Assembly: GCA_003557725.1 (NCBI GenBank)
Contig: PWNQ01000012.1
Span: 1 to 44,671 of the forward strand
Source: Bacteroidales bacterium
GTDB taxonomy: Bacteria > Bacteroidota > Bacteroidia > Bacteroidales > PWNQ01
DNA: 44,671 nt
Direction: 5' to 3'
Positions 19,144 through 28,897 of the stretch are shown piece by piece. The translations under genes and the position numbers were made by a program. The notes beneath the pieces were generated by a model. That model was given only the letters and a program-made list of their open reading frames with translations. It made no database searches and was not told where the DNA came from. Positions within the stretch are counted from its first letter, which is position 1, and each line of letters starts with the position of its first letter.

Positions 19144-21192
19144 ATGCGAAAAGCCATACTTCTAGCATTAGTTTTCAGTGCATTGTCAGTTAATGCTCAA
19201 ACGATGTTTCAAAAAACAGTTGGAACCCTATCCAATGACCGTAACTACAATCTGGCGGTGATGCATGACGGAGGGCTTGTTGCTACAGGCTATACTCAGT
19301 CGTCAACGCCCAATGTTCGGGATGCTTTTCTGTTAAAATACGACCGCTTTGGAGAAGTGGAATGGGCAAAAACCTATGGTGGTGCTGCCCATGAGACCAT
19401 CTGGGATGTGATTGTCACTCAGGATAACCACATTGTGGGGGCCGGGCATTCGGCTAGTCTGGGAGCCAATACCGAAGGGGTTATCGCCCGGTGTGACAGT
19501 CTGGGAAATGTGCTCTGGGCCACCGGAGCCGGCAGCCCGGGCAGGGATGTGCAATTTTACAGTGTGATGGAAACCAGTGCCGGCCAATTGATTGTCGCCG
19601 GGCTTCTCCGTGATAACCACGGGGATGATATGCTTATATGCAAGTTTTCACCCCAGGGGATCCTGCTATGGAGCCGTATTATCGGCTCTGCAGATAGTGA
19701 TGAGATCATGGGGATCACCGAAACGGCACAGGGCGACTATCTCTTTGCCGGCCTTACCGGCAAGGCCACCGACCAGGGCGGCGAAAGCTTTGCCGTGGTG
19801 AAGACCGATACCACCGGAAAAGTGATCTGGAAAAAATCCTATGGCAGCCAGGGGGACGACCGCCTTAATGATGTGATGGAACTGGATAATGCCTACTACT
19901 TCCTGGGCTGGTCTGAGGCGACAGCTGTCGGAAACAGGGATGCCGTGGTGATGAAAACCGACACTGCCGGGAATGTAATCTGGGTAAATGCATATGGTAC
20001 CCCGGAAACGGAACGGGCTTTTAATATGCTTTATCACCACGACAGGGAAGCCATCCTTATTGCGGGATATACAGATTACTCCCCGATCATTACCAGCAAT
20101 CGCAATACCTTTTTGCTGAGCATAGATACGGCAGCTAATATTCACTGGGTAAGAGGGTATGGCAGCACACAAACCGACGGCCACTGGCCCACCGGATTGG
20201 CTCAAAATGACGATGCCGGTTATTATGTCTTTAGTAGTACCAACTCTTTTGGACCTAATGATATGAGCTTGCATCTCACCAAAACCGACACGGCGGGGCA
20301 TACCGCTTGCCATGAGAAAACCCTGCCGTTTATCCGGCAGGAACTCACCGGATGGAGCGGAATGAATTTTGGCTCCGACTCGGTTGTTACCTTAACTAAT
20401 ACTGCCATCCCATTATCAGGAGTAAACTGGGTGGTTACACCCTCCACTCAATGTTGCCTGCTCTATGCCTTTGCAGGAAAGGATACGGGGGTCTGCCCGG
20501 GCAGCACCACCATGATTGGCTCTGATGGCATACCGGGATATACGTACTCCTGGACCTATAATAATAATGTGGCAGGCAATCAGCCATGGTACATGGTGAG
20601 CCCGGACAGCGTTGGTGTATATGTTCTTACGGTAGAAGTCCCTGGCTCTGCATGTGCTGCACAAAGCGACTCGCTGTGGGTTAGTGCCTTCCCGGCACCA
20701 CAAAAACCGGTTGTTACTTATGTGCCCCAGCAATATAATATGCTGCAATCCAGCGTGAAAACCAATATACAATGGTTCTTTAACGGAACCATAATGCCCG
20801 GAGATACACACCAGGTGCTCCATGCATATCAAGATGGATACTACCATGTGGTGGCGTATAATGAATATGGCTGTGAAACAGCCTCAGACTCTGTTTACCA
20901 CCTGGTGAATAGCTCCAAAAACCAAAAGGATCACAAAAATGCCATCCTTACCGTATTCCCAAACCCCACCAGTGGAAACCTGTATTTGCGCTTTCATAAA
21001 GACATACCGGATAAAATGGAGGTGATGATCTACGACCCCAAAGGACGGTTAATTTATGAGCAACAACTAAACCATGTGAAAAAATATGAAGCAATAAGTA
21101 TATCCCTGAATAACCAGGCTGAAGGGGTCTGTCACCTGGTGGTGAAAACTGTAGAAAACACCTGGAATTTTCAGGTAGTAATCCTACGGTAA
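19144..21192 (+). CDS. T9SS type A sorting domain protein with beta-propeller-like repeats
   Basis: Signal peptide MRKAILLALVFSALSVNAQ; repeats of the form xxKTDTxGxVIWxKxYG; C-terminal VFPNPTSGNLYLRFHKD...VILR. Confidence 0.87.
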   Translation: MRKAILLALVFSALSVNAQTMFQKTVGTLSNDRNYNLAVMHDGGLVATGYTQSSTPNVRDAFLLKYDRFGEVEWAKTYGGAAHETIWDVIVTQDNHIVGAGHSASLGANTEGVIARCDSLGNVLWATGAGSPGRDVQFYSVMETSAGQLIVAGLLRDNHGDDMLICKFSPQGILLWSRIIGSADSDEIMGITETAQGDYLFAGLTGKATDQGGESFAVVKTDTTGKVIWKKSYGSQGDDRLNDVMELDNAYYFLGWSEATAVGNRDAVVMKTDTAGNVIWVNAYGTPETERAFNMLYHHDREAILIAGYTDYSPIITSNRNTFLLSIDTAANIHWVRGYGSTQTDGHWPTGLAQNDDAGYYVFSSTNSFGPNDMSLHLTKTDTAGHTACHEKTLPFIRQELTGWSGMNFGSDSVVTLTNTAIPLSGVNWVVTPSTQCCLLYAFAGKDTGVCPGSTTMIGSDGIPGYTYSWTYNNNVAGNQPWYMVSPDSVGVYVLTVEVPGSACAAQSDSLWVSAFPAPQKPVVTYVPQQYNMLQSSVKTNIQWFFNGTIMPGDTHQVLHAYQDGYYHVVAYNEYGCETASDSVYHLVNSSKNQKDHKNAILTVFPNPTSGNLYLRFHKDIPDKMEVMIYDPKGRLIYEQQLNHVKKYEAISISLNNQAEGVCHLVVKTVENTWNFQVVILR

Positions 21193-21324
21193 AAGTGTAG
21201 ATACGCTGGATGCAACGTCTCTTTTAATAATTTCAAAAAGCATGGAGAGCCCGGGGCAAAGAGCCCATGACAATCAAAAATAACCTTTTTATACAGGACT
21301 CTATGTTGGTTCATAAAAAAATAT

Positions 21325-21332
21325 TACTTTTG
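21325..21332 (+). promoter_or_regulatory. Bacteroidota -7 element (TACTTTTG) upstream of tRNA-Leu(GAG)
   Basis: TAnnTTTG motif about 30 nt upstream of the tRNA 5' end, with a TTG 16 nt further upstream. Confidence 0.55.
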
Positions 21333-21362
21333 CATCGTTTTTCAATCATCAAAGGATGTAAT

Positions 21363-21447
21363 GCCCAGATGGCGGAAATGGTAGACGCGCATGGTTGAGG
21401 GCCATGTTCCCGTTAAGGGAGTGCAAGTTCGATTCTTGTTCTGGGCA
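21363..21447 (+). tRNA. tRNA-Leu (anticodon GAG)
   Basis: GCCCAGA...TCTGGGC acceptor stem; anticodon arm CATGG-TTGAGGG-CCATG; long variable arm; GTTCGATTC T-loop; CCA not encoded. Confidence 0.95.
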
Positions 21448-21456
21448 CATTTATTA

Positions 21457-21490
21457 GAGGACAACCGTATTTGGTTGTCCTTTTTTTTAT
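21457..21490 (+). terminator. Terminator of tRNA-Leu(GAG)
   Basis: aggacaac cgtattt ggttgtcct + T-tract. Confidence 0.85.
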
Positions 21491-21561
21491 TGCCTTCATT
21501 CATCGTTAACCCCGGGATGCCGGGTTTTTGGGGGTAGTGGGGTGGTTTAATCCGTCTTTAC

Positions 21562-24500
21562 TTACCGGAACAGTTCTTTTATCTCGCTGGTTGTCATTTC
21601 TCTGAATGGAGAGATGTCATTGATCAGGGAATGGGCCAGCTCTTCTTTTCGTTTTTGAAGGGAGAATATTTTATCTTCAATGCTGTTTTTTGCAATAAGG
21701 CGGTACACGAACACCTTTTTTTCTTGTCCTATCCGGTGGGCCCGGCTGATGGCTTGCATTTCTGCTGCGGGGTTCCACCAGGGGTCAAGGATAAACACAT
21801 ACTCTGCCGCCGTCAGGTTCAGTCCGGTGCCTCCCGCTTTGAGGGATATAAGAAACAACATTGGGCCCTGTTCTTTTTGAAACTTATCCACCACTTTTTC
21901 TCTGTTTACTGTGCTTCCGGTGAGCATCACATACGGGTGCTCCCTCTGGTCCAACTCTTTGGCAATTAATGACAAATGAGACACAAAGGATGAGAAAAAT
22001 ATGCCTTTATGTCCTTGTGCGGTCAGGCTGTCAGCAAAATATAATACCTCATCCATCTTTCCTGAGTCGCCCTGATAGGAGGGGTTGGCTAGCAGAGGGT
22101 GGTTGGACATTTGCCGCAGCCGCAGGATAGCTTCCAGAATCTGGACCTGTTTTTTCCCCAGCGTGCTGTCGTTCAGATTGCTTATCAAAGAGTTGCGTAC
22201 GGCAGACTTGAACCGGTCATAAGCATCCTGTTGCTGGCGGGTCATCTCACATTGAACCACTTGCTCCGTAACGGGCGGCAGTTCCCGGGCCACTTCCCCT
22301 TTCTTTCGCCGGAGAATAAAGGGGCGTATCAGTTGTTTCAGCTCCCTTGCAGCATGAACGTTACCTTCCTTTTCCACCGGTCTGTAGTATCTTTGGGTAA
22401 ATTGTTCCCGGTTGCCCAGCATCCCCTGGTTGAGGAAGTTGAACTGAGCCCAGAGATCAGTAAGCGCGTTTTCTATGGGTGTTCCCGTTAATACCAGCCG
22501 GTGCCGGGCTGAAAGCATGGTGATGGCCTTATAGGTTTTGGAAGAGGGGTTTTTTACAAACTGGCTTTCATCCAGTATAATATAATGAAAGGCATGTGCT
22601 TTCAGCATATCCACATCATTTCGGGCGATGCCGTAACTGGTGAGGATGATTTGATATTGATGGAACCGGCCGGGGAGGGTTTTCCGGTTTTCTTTGTATA
22701 TTAGTGTCTTCAGGTGGGGTGTGAACTTTTTGATCTCATTATACCAGTTATGGATAAGGGAGGTAGGCATAATGATCAGGCTGGGGGTATGTGTGGAAGC
22801 GGCTGGTGTTTGGTGTGAAGCGGGTTTTTCTTCCGTGGAGCTGTTAAAGAGGGAGAGTTGTTGCGGGCCTTCGGCATTTTGTGGCCGGGGAGATGTATCT
22901 GTGGCCGGGTTTTCCAGGGACTCTGCAAGCAGGGCCAGTGTTTGCACTGTTTTTCCCAGTCCCATATCATCGGCCAGGCATCCGCCCAGCTGGTGTTTAT
23001 GCAGGTGGCGCAGCCATGCCAGTCCCTGGAGTTGATAGTCTCTCAGGGGAGCCTTCAGGTTTTGTGGCGGCTTGATATCCCTGTCCGGCCTGGAGGAGTA
23101 GAGGGCCTCAAAATTGTGTGGTACCCCACTTCTTTCCCACAGGCCGGCTCCTTGTACCAGTCCCAGGTGGTGCTTTCGCAGCCGGAAATGCCCTTTCCGG
23201 GAGCGATTATCCGGACAGGCATAATACATTAGCTCCTTAAACTGGGTCAGCCACCGGGCCGGAAGAATAAAAACAGTTCCGCAGGGTAGCTGAAAGGTGC
23301 GTTTTCCGCTAAGAATGGTGTCCCGTAGCATGATAAATGGCAATGCTTTGGTCCCCAGCCAGATCGTTACATGGATGTCAAACCAGTCTATGGATCCCTC
23401 CTCCACCAGGCTTTCCAGATTCACCGGACCCAGGTGAAAAGTTGGCATATCTTTGGCTCTGATAACCCGAAAGCCGGCATCTTTCAGGGTGTGGTGCTTC
23501 CGGTTGGTCCAGGAAACCAGCTCTGTCCCTTCATGGTCCCCGTCATTTAGCGTAAAAAATACGTCATCATTGCCGGAAAGGCCCATATTCCGTAATGTAT
23601 GGATGGCTTGCTTTTCCAGTAAAATATTTCGGATATACTTATGGTAGCAGATCGATTCATTTTTTCTGGAAAGAAACACCAGATTTTTTTTGCTATCCGA
23701 TGGTAGGACCATGTGTTTATCGTAGCCATATTGCAGTTTGATGGCCAGCCGGCCTTTCAGGTTTGTGGTCACCTCCAGCACCCATTCCGGGTCATGGGTG
23801 TGGGTGTTTACGGTGAAACCCTCGGCGGTGATGGGGTTGTCCTGAAGGGTTTTACGGATAAATCCTGTGAAGTAGCTTTCCTGCAATTGTTGAGGTACAT
23901 GGATTTGAGGCTTGCTAAAGAAGGGCATCAGCTTGTTTGCCGGCACATTATCAAGGACAAACAGTTCTTTATCAATAACTATGGCGCATGGATCCCGGCT
24001 AAGCAAAACCGGGCGCTTTCCAATCAGGGAAACGGGGGTGTCCTGATGCAACAATCGCATGTTATAGTCAATGCCTTTATCCGTTTTGATAAAGTGAAAC
24101 AAGGCCCGGGCCGGTTTCTTATGAACCTTTACCACAGCCCTGAGGGGCTCCTGGATGTCTGGACTCTCTCGGAGCAATACCGGAATGTGGGCCGCACGGA
24201 CAATATTAATAATGCTATAGATCTTGCTTTGAACAAAACGGAGCACATGTTCTTTGGCCGGTGACAGCTGTTGTGAGCCGCTTTTATGGCGGCTTGGGCC
24301 AACTTTTTCTTCGGCTGCAGGGCCAAAGGAGCTTTTTAGCGATGTCCTGCGGTACTCCCGTGCCAGGAAAATCACCTGCTTTTCCGCAAGGGTTTCATTA
24401 TGCAGGTCTTCCTTGTGGAGGGAGGCCGCGTCCATATAGTTGTGTGTGATCTTCCATGAGCGGCTTTTGGGTTGATACAACGCACGGTAAGGTTTTAATA

Positions 24501-24585
24501 TGTACCCCAGTGAAGAATGATGGTGGATAGCTATTATGCACTTTTCTTCTCTCATAGGCTGCTGGTTTTTTTCCATATTTCCCAC
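21562..24585 (-). CDS. SNF2-family DEAD/DEAH box helicase
   Basis: GCLADDMGLGKTVQTLALL; LDESQFVKNPSSKTYKAI; LTGTPIENALTDLWAQFNFL; LKAGGTGLNLTAAEYVFILDPWWNPAAEMQAISRAHRIGQ. Confidence 0.95.
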   Translation of the reverse strand: MGNMEKNQQPMREEKCIIAIHHHSSLGYILKPYRALYQPKSRSWKITHNYMDAASLHKEDLHNETLAEKQVIFLAREYRRTSLKSSFGPAAEEKVGPSRHKSGSQQLSPAKEHVLRFVQSKIYSIINIVRAAHIPVLLRESPDIQEPLRAVVKVHKKPARALFHFIKTDKGIDYNMRLLHQDTPVSLIGKRPVLLSRDPCAIVIDKELFVLDNVPANKLMPFFSKPQIHVPQQLQESYFTGFIRKTLQDNPITAEGFTVNTHTHDPEWVLEVTTNLKGRLAIKLQYGYDKHMVLPSDSKKNLVFLSRKNESICYHKYIRNILLEKQAIHTLRNMGLSGNDDVFFTLNDGDHEGTELVSWTNRKHHTLKDAGFRVIRAKDMPTFHLGPVNLESLVEEGSIDWFDIHVTIWLGTKALPFIMLRDTILSGKRTFQLPCGTVFILPARWLTQFKELMYYACPDNRSRKGHFRLRKHHLGLVQGAGLWERSGVPHNFEALYSSRPDRDIKPPQNLKAPLRDYQLQGLAWLRHLHKHQLGGCLADDMGLGKTVQTLALLAESLENPATDTSPRPQNAEGPQQLSLFNSSTEEKPASHQTPAASTHTPSLIIMPTSLIHNWYNEIKKFTPHLKTLIYKENRKTLPGRFHQYQIILTSYGIARNDVDMLKAHAFHYIILDESQFVKNPSSKTYKAITMLSARHRLVLTGTPIENALTDLWAQFNFLNQGMLGNREQFTQRYYRPVEKEGNVHAARELKQLIRPFILRRKKGEVARELPPVTEQVVQCEMTRQQQDAYDRFKSAVRNSLISNLNDSTLGKKQVQILEAILRLRQMSNHPLLANPSYQGDSGKMDEVLYFADSLTAQGHKGIFFSSFVSHLSLIAKELDQREHPYVMLTGSTVNREKVVDKFQKEQGPMLFLISLKAGGTGLNLTAAEYVFILDPWWNPAAEMQAISRAHRIGQEKKVFVYRLIAKNSIEDKIFSLQKRKEELAHSLINDISPFREMTTSEIKELFR

Positions 24586-25310
24586 GCTTTTTCGGCTTGC
24601 CGTTGCAGCATCAGCTTGCCGTTAAATGTCTTAGCACCTTGTGCGGCGGCTTTTTTCATTAGCAGGGTTTCCTGTGGCTCATAGATCAAATCCAGGAGGG
24701 TGTTAGCACGGGTTATCCATTGAAAGGGGAGAGGGGGAGCCTCCCGGGGTTGGGGGTGCATGCCGGCCGGGGTGCAGTTAATGATCAGTGGGTGGCTCCT
24801 GAGCAACTGTGGAGAGATGCTGTCATATGCTATCTGCCGGGGTGATGGGTTGCGGCTGACAGTAATGGCAGGTATGCGGCAGGAGGTTAGCACATGCCAT
24901 ACGGCTTTGGATACACCGCCACTTCCCAACACCAGTGCCCCGGGAGGGGTATTACTTATATATTGTTCCATCATGGCCATAAAGCCATCCACATCCGTAT
25001 TATAGCCGGTAAGGAGTAATTGCCCCTCATGGGTACGATCAACCGCAACGGTGTTTACCGAACCAATGGCCCGGGCTTGCTCTTCCAGGTGGTCCAGCCA
25101 GGGGATAATGGTTATTTTGTGGGGGATGGTCACATTAAACCCCAACATAGAGGGGTAGGGCATTATTTTCTTCCGGATAGTGGAGATATCTTTCAGAGGT
25201 ATTTTGACGTACTCTGCCTGAGGAAGGTTTTCTCTGCGAAAGATCTTCCGGAACAGGGAGGGGGACTGGCTGTGGGCCAGTGGATATCCGGTGACAGCTG
25301 CCAGGATCAT
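24552..25310 (-). CDS. aroE: Shikimate dehydrogenase
   Basis: VTGYPLAHSQSPSLF; LGFNVTIPHKITIIPWLD; IGSVNTVAV; NTDVDGFM; VLGSGGVSKAV; NCTPAGMHP. Confidence 0.93.
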   Translation of the reverse strand: MILAAVTGYPLAHSQSPSLFRKIFRRENLPQAEYVKIPLKDISTIRKKIMPYPSMLGFNVTIPHKITIIPWLDHLEEQARAIGSVNTVAVDRTHEGQLLLTGYNTDVDGFMAMMEQYISNTPPGALVLGSGGVSKAVWHVLTSCRIPAITVSRNPSPRQIAYDSISPQLLRSHPLIINCTPAGMHPQPREAPPLPFQWITRANTLLDLIYEPQETLLMKKAAAQGAKTFNGKLMLQRQAEKAWEIWKKTSSL

Positions 25311-26311
25311 TTGCTTTTCTTTTCTCCGGACCGTTCAATGAGCCAGATCAGGCCAAAGCCTATGCACATCCAGAACAGGGCATAGGGCACTTCCCACGAT
25401 AAGGCGGGCAGATAATGTTTATATGCAGTAACGATGGGTTCTCCGTGCCGGTCTACCTGTAGCAGTCCGTCCGTTTTTAGATATATTTCTCTTTTCCAGG
25501 GCCATACCACAGCCAGTGATCCGCTGATAAACCCGGTAAGTACGGCCAGGGTATTGTCACGTTGGTGCTTAAATATCCAGGCCAGCAGGTGGGAGAAAGC
25601 CAGAATGCCGGCAACCCCTCCCAGTCCAAAGATGCCCAGTAGCTTCAGGTGTTGAACCACCTCGGGGTTTGCGGAGAAAAAGCCGGGATTAAACTTCAAC
25701 AGCTCATGGATGGCAGTGGATAGTGAATTTACGGAAGTGACCATCAGTAGCACATAATTTCCCATTAGTACCAGGATAAAAGACCCGGACAGGCCGGGGA
25801 GGATCATGCCGCTCATGCCGATCATGCCACAAATAAATACATACCATAATGCTTCATTTTCGTCGGCATGGGTCATAAAGGAGATGCTCAATCCGATAGA
25901 TATCCCCACTATTAGGAGGATAATACGGTCGGCAGCCCACCCTTCAATACGCCGTGCGATAAACAGTACGCTGGCCAGGATCAGCCCGAAGAAGACAGAC
26001 CAAATGATAAGGGGCTGGTGTTCCAGTAGGTATTCAAATAGGCGGGCAATAGAGAATACGCTGAGTAAAGCCCCTCCAAAGACGGCAATCACAAACAGCA
26101 GGTTGGTATGGGCGGCAAACTGTTTCCACCGAAAGGTGATCAGGTATTTAATAGCTTTATGGTCAAAGGACTTGAGGGAATGGATAAGGTCTTCATAGAT
26201 GTTAGTTATCAGGGCAATGGTACCACCGGAGACTCCGGGGACCACATTGGCGGCTCCCATTGCAAAACCTTTAAGAACCAGTATCAGGTAATATACTGCA
26301 TTTTTCACCAT
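25307..26311 (-). CDS. DUF368 domain-containing membrane protein
   Basis: KGFAMGAANVVPGVSGGTIALITNIYEDLI and GMIGMSGMILPGLSGSFILVLMGNY motifs. Confidence 0.92.
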   Translation of the reverse strand: MVKNAVYYLILVLKGFAMGAANVVPGVSGGTIALITNIYEDLIHSLKSFDHKAIKYLITFRWKQFAAHTNLLFVIAVFGGALLSVFSIARLFEYLLEHQPLIIWSVFFGLILASVLFIARRIEGWAADRIILLIVGISIGLSISFMTHADENEALWYVFICGMIGMSGMILPGLSGSFILVLMGNYVLLMVTSVNSLSTAIHELLKFNPGFFSANPEVVQHLKLLGIFGLGGVAGILAFSHLLAWIFKHQRDNTLAVLTGFISGSLAVVWPWKREIYLKTDGLLQVDRHGEPIVTAYKHYLPALSWEVPYALFWMCIGFGLIWLIERSGEKKSK

Positions 26312-26314
26312 GGT

Positions 26315-27097
26315 TTACGGCTTAAAGGCGTTGAACTTATCTGGGAGGAATTGGAAGAAGGTATCGCCGCGCAGTCCCAGGCGCAGGGTTTCCAGGGCCA
26401 GCACCTCACCCGGGCACACGTTGCCCAGGTTCACGTTAGCTCCCAACTGCTTGATAAACCAGGCCTGCTGTTTTTTTTGTGGGGCTTCCCACATTATTTT
26501 TATCTGGGGTATTTGTTCTGTGATCTTTTGGAATAGCACCATTTCTGTATTTCCGCAAGAGGTATAAATGCCGGTATTTCCGCTTTCCCGTGCTTCGGCG
26601 ATGACCAGTTGGGAGCCTGCTTCCAGCTCTTTTTCCATCATGGACACCCAGTCGCAGGGTTGGATCACCACCTCTTCCTGCTTGCTGCCCACTTCGGAAA
26701 GCACGGTAAAGTCACGTGAAAATTCATCTATCCAGGCCAGCTTTACGTCGTGTGCCACGGCAATGCTGCCATCCGAGATCTCCAAGGTGGTAAGGTTATT
26801 GTCCAGCAGCAGCCTTTTGTAGTCACTCAGCTGCTGGCGAACGGCAAATGCTTCAAAAAGCGTTCCGCCAAAATAGGTGGTGATGCCGGCATTACGGTAG
26901 ATATTGATCTTTTCTTTAAGGTTGTTGGTGACCATCGGGGTGCCAAATCCCAGTTTTACATAATCTATATAGTGCCCCGCTACGGCGGCCATGTCTTCTG
27001 CTTCCCGGGTGCTTAGCCCTTTATCCATAACCATAAGCAGACCATTAGGGCGAGGCTTCTCAGGCCTTTGGGGGATATATGACAGTGGTGTTTTCAT
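26315..27097 (-). CDS. Phosphosulfolactate synthase-like protein (ComA family)
   Basis: KPRPNGLLMVMDKGLSTREAEDMAAVAGHYIDYVKLGFGT...ITTYFGGTLFEAFAVRQ...LEISDGSIAV...VIAEARESGNTGIY match the ComA-family barrel. Confidence 0.85.
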   Translation of the reverse strand: MKTPLSYIPQRPEKPRPNGLLMVMDKGLSTREAEDMAAVAGHYIDYVKLGFGTPMVTNNLKEKINIYRNAGITTYFGGTLFEAFAVRQQLSDYKRLLLDNNLTTLEISDGSIAVAHDVKLAWIDEFSRDFTVLSEVGSKQEEVVIQPCDWVSMMEKELEAGSQLVIAEARESGNTGIYTSCGNTEMVLFQKITEQIPQIKIMWEAPQKKQQAWFIKQLGANVNLGNVCPGEVLALETLRLGLRGDTFFQFLPDKFNAFKP

Positions 27098-27129
27098 GAA
27101 TTACAGAATTATTATCAGCATTAATGGCT

Positions 27130-28539
27130 TTAGTGGAGTGTTCTGGCCTTGTGGATCAGCATCAGCACCTCCGGGTCATCCTGGACGTCACTGCCCAGTT
27201 CCACAAATTCAAAAAGCTTATCGGGGTCAATCTTCAGCGCTGTTTTTAGCTGCCGAAGGCCCTCTTCTCTTTGGTTATCAGTTAATAGGTAAAAGCTCAG
27301 GCGGTAATGTATGGCAGCATCTGTTGGGTGCTGTGCAGCAGCTTTCTTCAATATTTTTATGCCGCTGCTTATCTTCCGGTCGCGAAGGGAAGCCGTCTCT
27401 GCCAGGTCCATGTAAATGTCAGCAGCGTGGTCGAACCATGGCAGCGCCTTCTCAAAGTATTTGACAGCAGTGGAATAGTCGTTCATGGCTTTGCTGATAT
27501 CCGCATACAGGAGCATATAGTCGCTGTTATGGTCATTATCTACTATGGCCCTTTGAATATAAGCTAAAGCCTTTTCATAGCTTTCTGTTTCATAAAATAC
27601 GGATGCCAATCCTGCCATGGAGTCGGTAAATTCCTCGTTGACCTCCAGGGCTTTCATATAGTATCGTACGGCACTGTCGTAGTCTTCGGCCTTTTCGTAG
27701 CATTCTGCCAGATAATGCAGCGTGATGGCATTTGGTATTTCCAGGTTCATGCTTTCCTTGTAAGCCTGGATGGCCTGATGATATTTCCCCTGGTTGCTGA
27801 GCACGGTGGCTTTATTGAAATGAGCAGAAGCATGATCAGGCTCCAGGGCAATGCAGAAGTCAAAGGCTTCCAGGGCGTCATCTAATTGCTCCAGTGTGGA
27901 ATAAGCTACACCCAGGTTAAACCAGGCAATGGATGACAAGGGGTCTTCCTTCAGGTAAGCTTTGAAATATTCGGCACTTTCTTTGATTTTTCCGCAAGCT
28001 TCATAACAAAAAGCCAGTTCGAACAAAGTGTTATCATCTTCAGGGTTGATGGCCAGCACTTTTTTCAGGTAATGGATGGCATATTCGTGCTGGTCCATGT
28101 TTTGATATTCAAAAGCAATATTGGAATATACCTCTTCCGGGTCATCGTCTCCGACCAGCTTTTTATACTCGTCAATGGCTTCCTGGTATTTTTCCATCTG
28201 GCTTAATATGTTGGCTTTAACGCGGATGATCTCCGGGTTATAGGGTTCCAGGTTTTCAGCCTGGGAGAGGATGCTCAGGGCCTGTTGGGTATTGTTAGTG
28301 ATGGCCTGGATCCTGGCTTCCCTGATGGAGAATGCCACTGAGCCGGGGTGGAGCTCCACCGCATGCTTCAGCGCCAGACGCGCCATGTCGATGGAGGCAA
28401 AGTCCAGGTAATAGTCGATGATAGAGGCAAAATCATCAACATCAAAGAAAAAACTCTCTTTGCGCTTTAGCTTCTGCTCAAATACATCAACCGGTGCCAG
28501 GTTTTCATTATCACTCCAATACCCAGGATCAAAATTCAT
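27130..28539 (-). CDS. Tetratricopeptide repeat protein
   Basis: Multiple TPR motifs (e.g. SIAWFNLGVAYSTLEQLDDALEAFDFCIALEPDHASAHFNKATVLSNQGKYHQAIQAYKESM). Confidence 0.9.
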   Translation of the reverse strand: MNFDPGYWSDNENLAPVDVFEQKLKRKESFFFDVDDFASIIDYYLDFASIDMARLALKHAVELHPGSVAFSIREARIQAITNNTQQALSILSQAENLEPYNPEIIRVKANILSQMEKYQEAIDEYKKLVGDDDPEEVYSNIAFEYQNMDQHEYAIHYLKKVLAINPEDDNTLFELAFCYEACGKIKESAEYFKAYLKEDPLSSIAWFNLGVAYSTLEQLDDALEAFDFCIALEPDHASAHFNKATVLSNQGKYHQAIQAYKESMNLEIPNAITLHYLAECYEKAEDYDSAVRYYMKALEVNEEFTDSMAGLASVFYETESYEKALAYIQRAIVDNDHNSDYMLLYADISKAMNDYSTAVKYFEKALPWFDHAADIYMDLAETASLRDRKISSGIKILKKAAAQHPTDAAIHYRLSFYLLTDNQREEGLRQLKTALKIDPDKLFEFVELGSDVQDDPEVLMLIHKARTLH

Positions 28540-28657
28540 AATTGCTGTTGGTTGCTTTTGATATTTGTATTTTAGTTTTTATACCGCAAATGTACAACCA
28601 ATTGAATTAAAAAAGCAATGATTAATACTTTTTCACGGTGTTTTTTTATACTAAAAA

Positions 28658-28688
28658 AGGACAACCCCCTGATAAGTTGTCCTTTTTA
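28658..28688 (-). terminator. Terminator of tRNA-Leu(CAG)
   Basis: aaaggacaac cccctgataa gttgtccttt; the minus strand ends in a T-run. Confidence 0.8.
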
Positions 28689-28694
28689 TCCATG

Positions 28695-28778
28695 TGCCCA
28701 GAACAGGAATCGAACCTGCACGACCTTGCGGCCACTAGTCCCTGAAACTAGCGCGTCTACCAGTTCCGCCATCTGGGC
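28695..28778 (-). tRNA. tRNA-Leu (anticodon CAG)
   Basis: Minus strand GCCCAGATGGCGGAACTGGTAGACGCGCTAGTTTCAGGGACTAGTGGCCGCAAGGTCGTGCAGGTTCGATTCCTGTTCTGGGCA; anticodon arm CTAGT-TTCAGGG-ACTAG. Confidence 0.95.
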
Positions 28779-28801
28779 ATTAAGGTGCTTTAAAAGCCAG
28801 G

Positions 28802-28809
28802 CAAAATTA
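28802..28809 (-). promoter_or_regulatory. Bacteroidota -7 element (TAATTTTG) upstream of tRNA-Leu(CAG)
   Basis: Plus-strand CAAAATTA, 24 nt upstream of the tRNA 5' end. Confidence 0.5.
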
Positions 28810-28897
28810 ATACTTTTTTATTATCCACCATGTTTTTTTATGTTTTTTTAATCCCTGGCGGCAACGGGCCAGCTAATCACCCGTCTTGCATTGGGAC

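Noticed and set aside
19666-20313. 215-aa minus-strand ORF inside the T9SS cargo gene
   Set aside because: Antisense shadow of repeat coding sequence; no start context or domain recognised.
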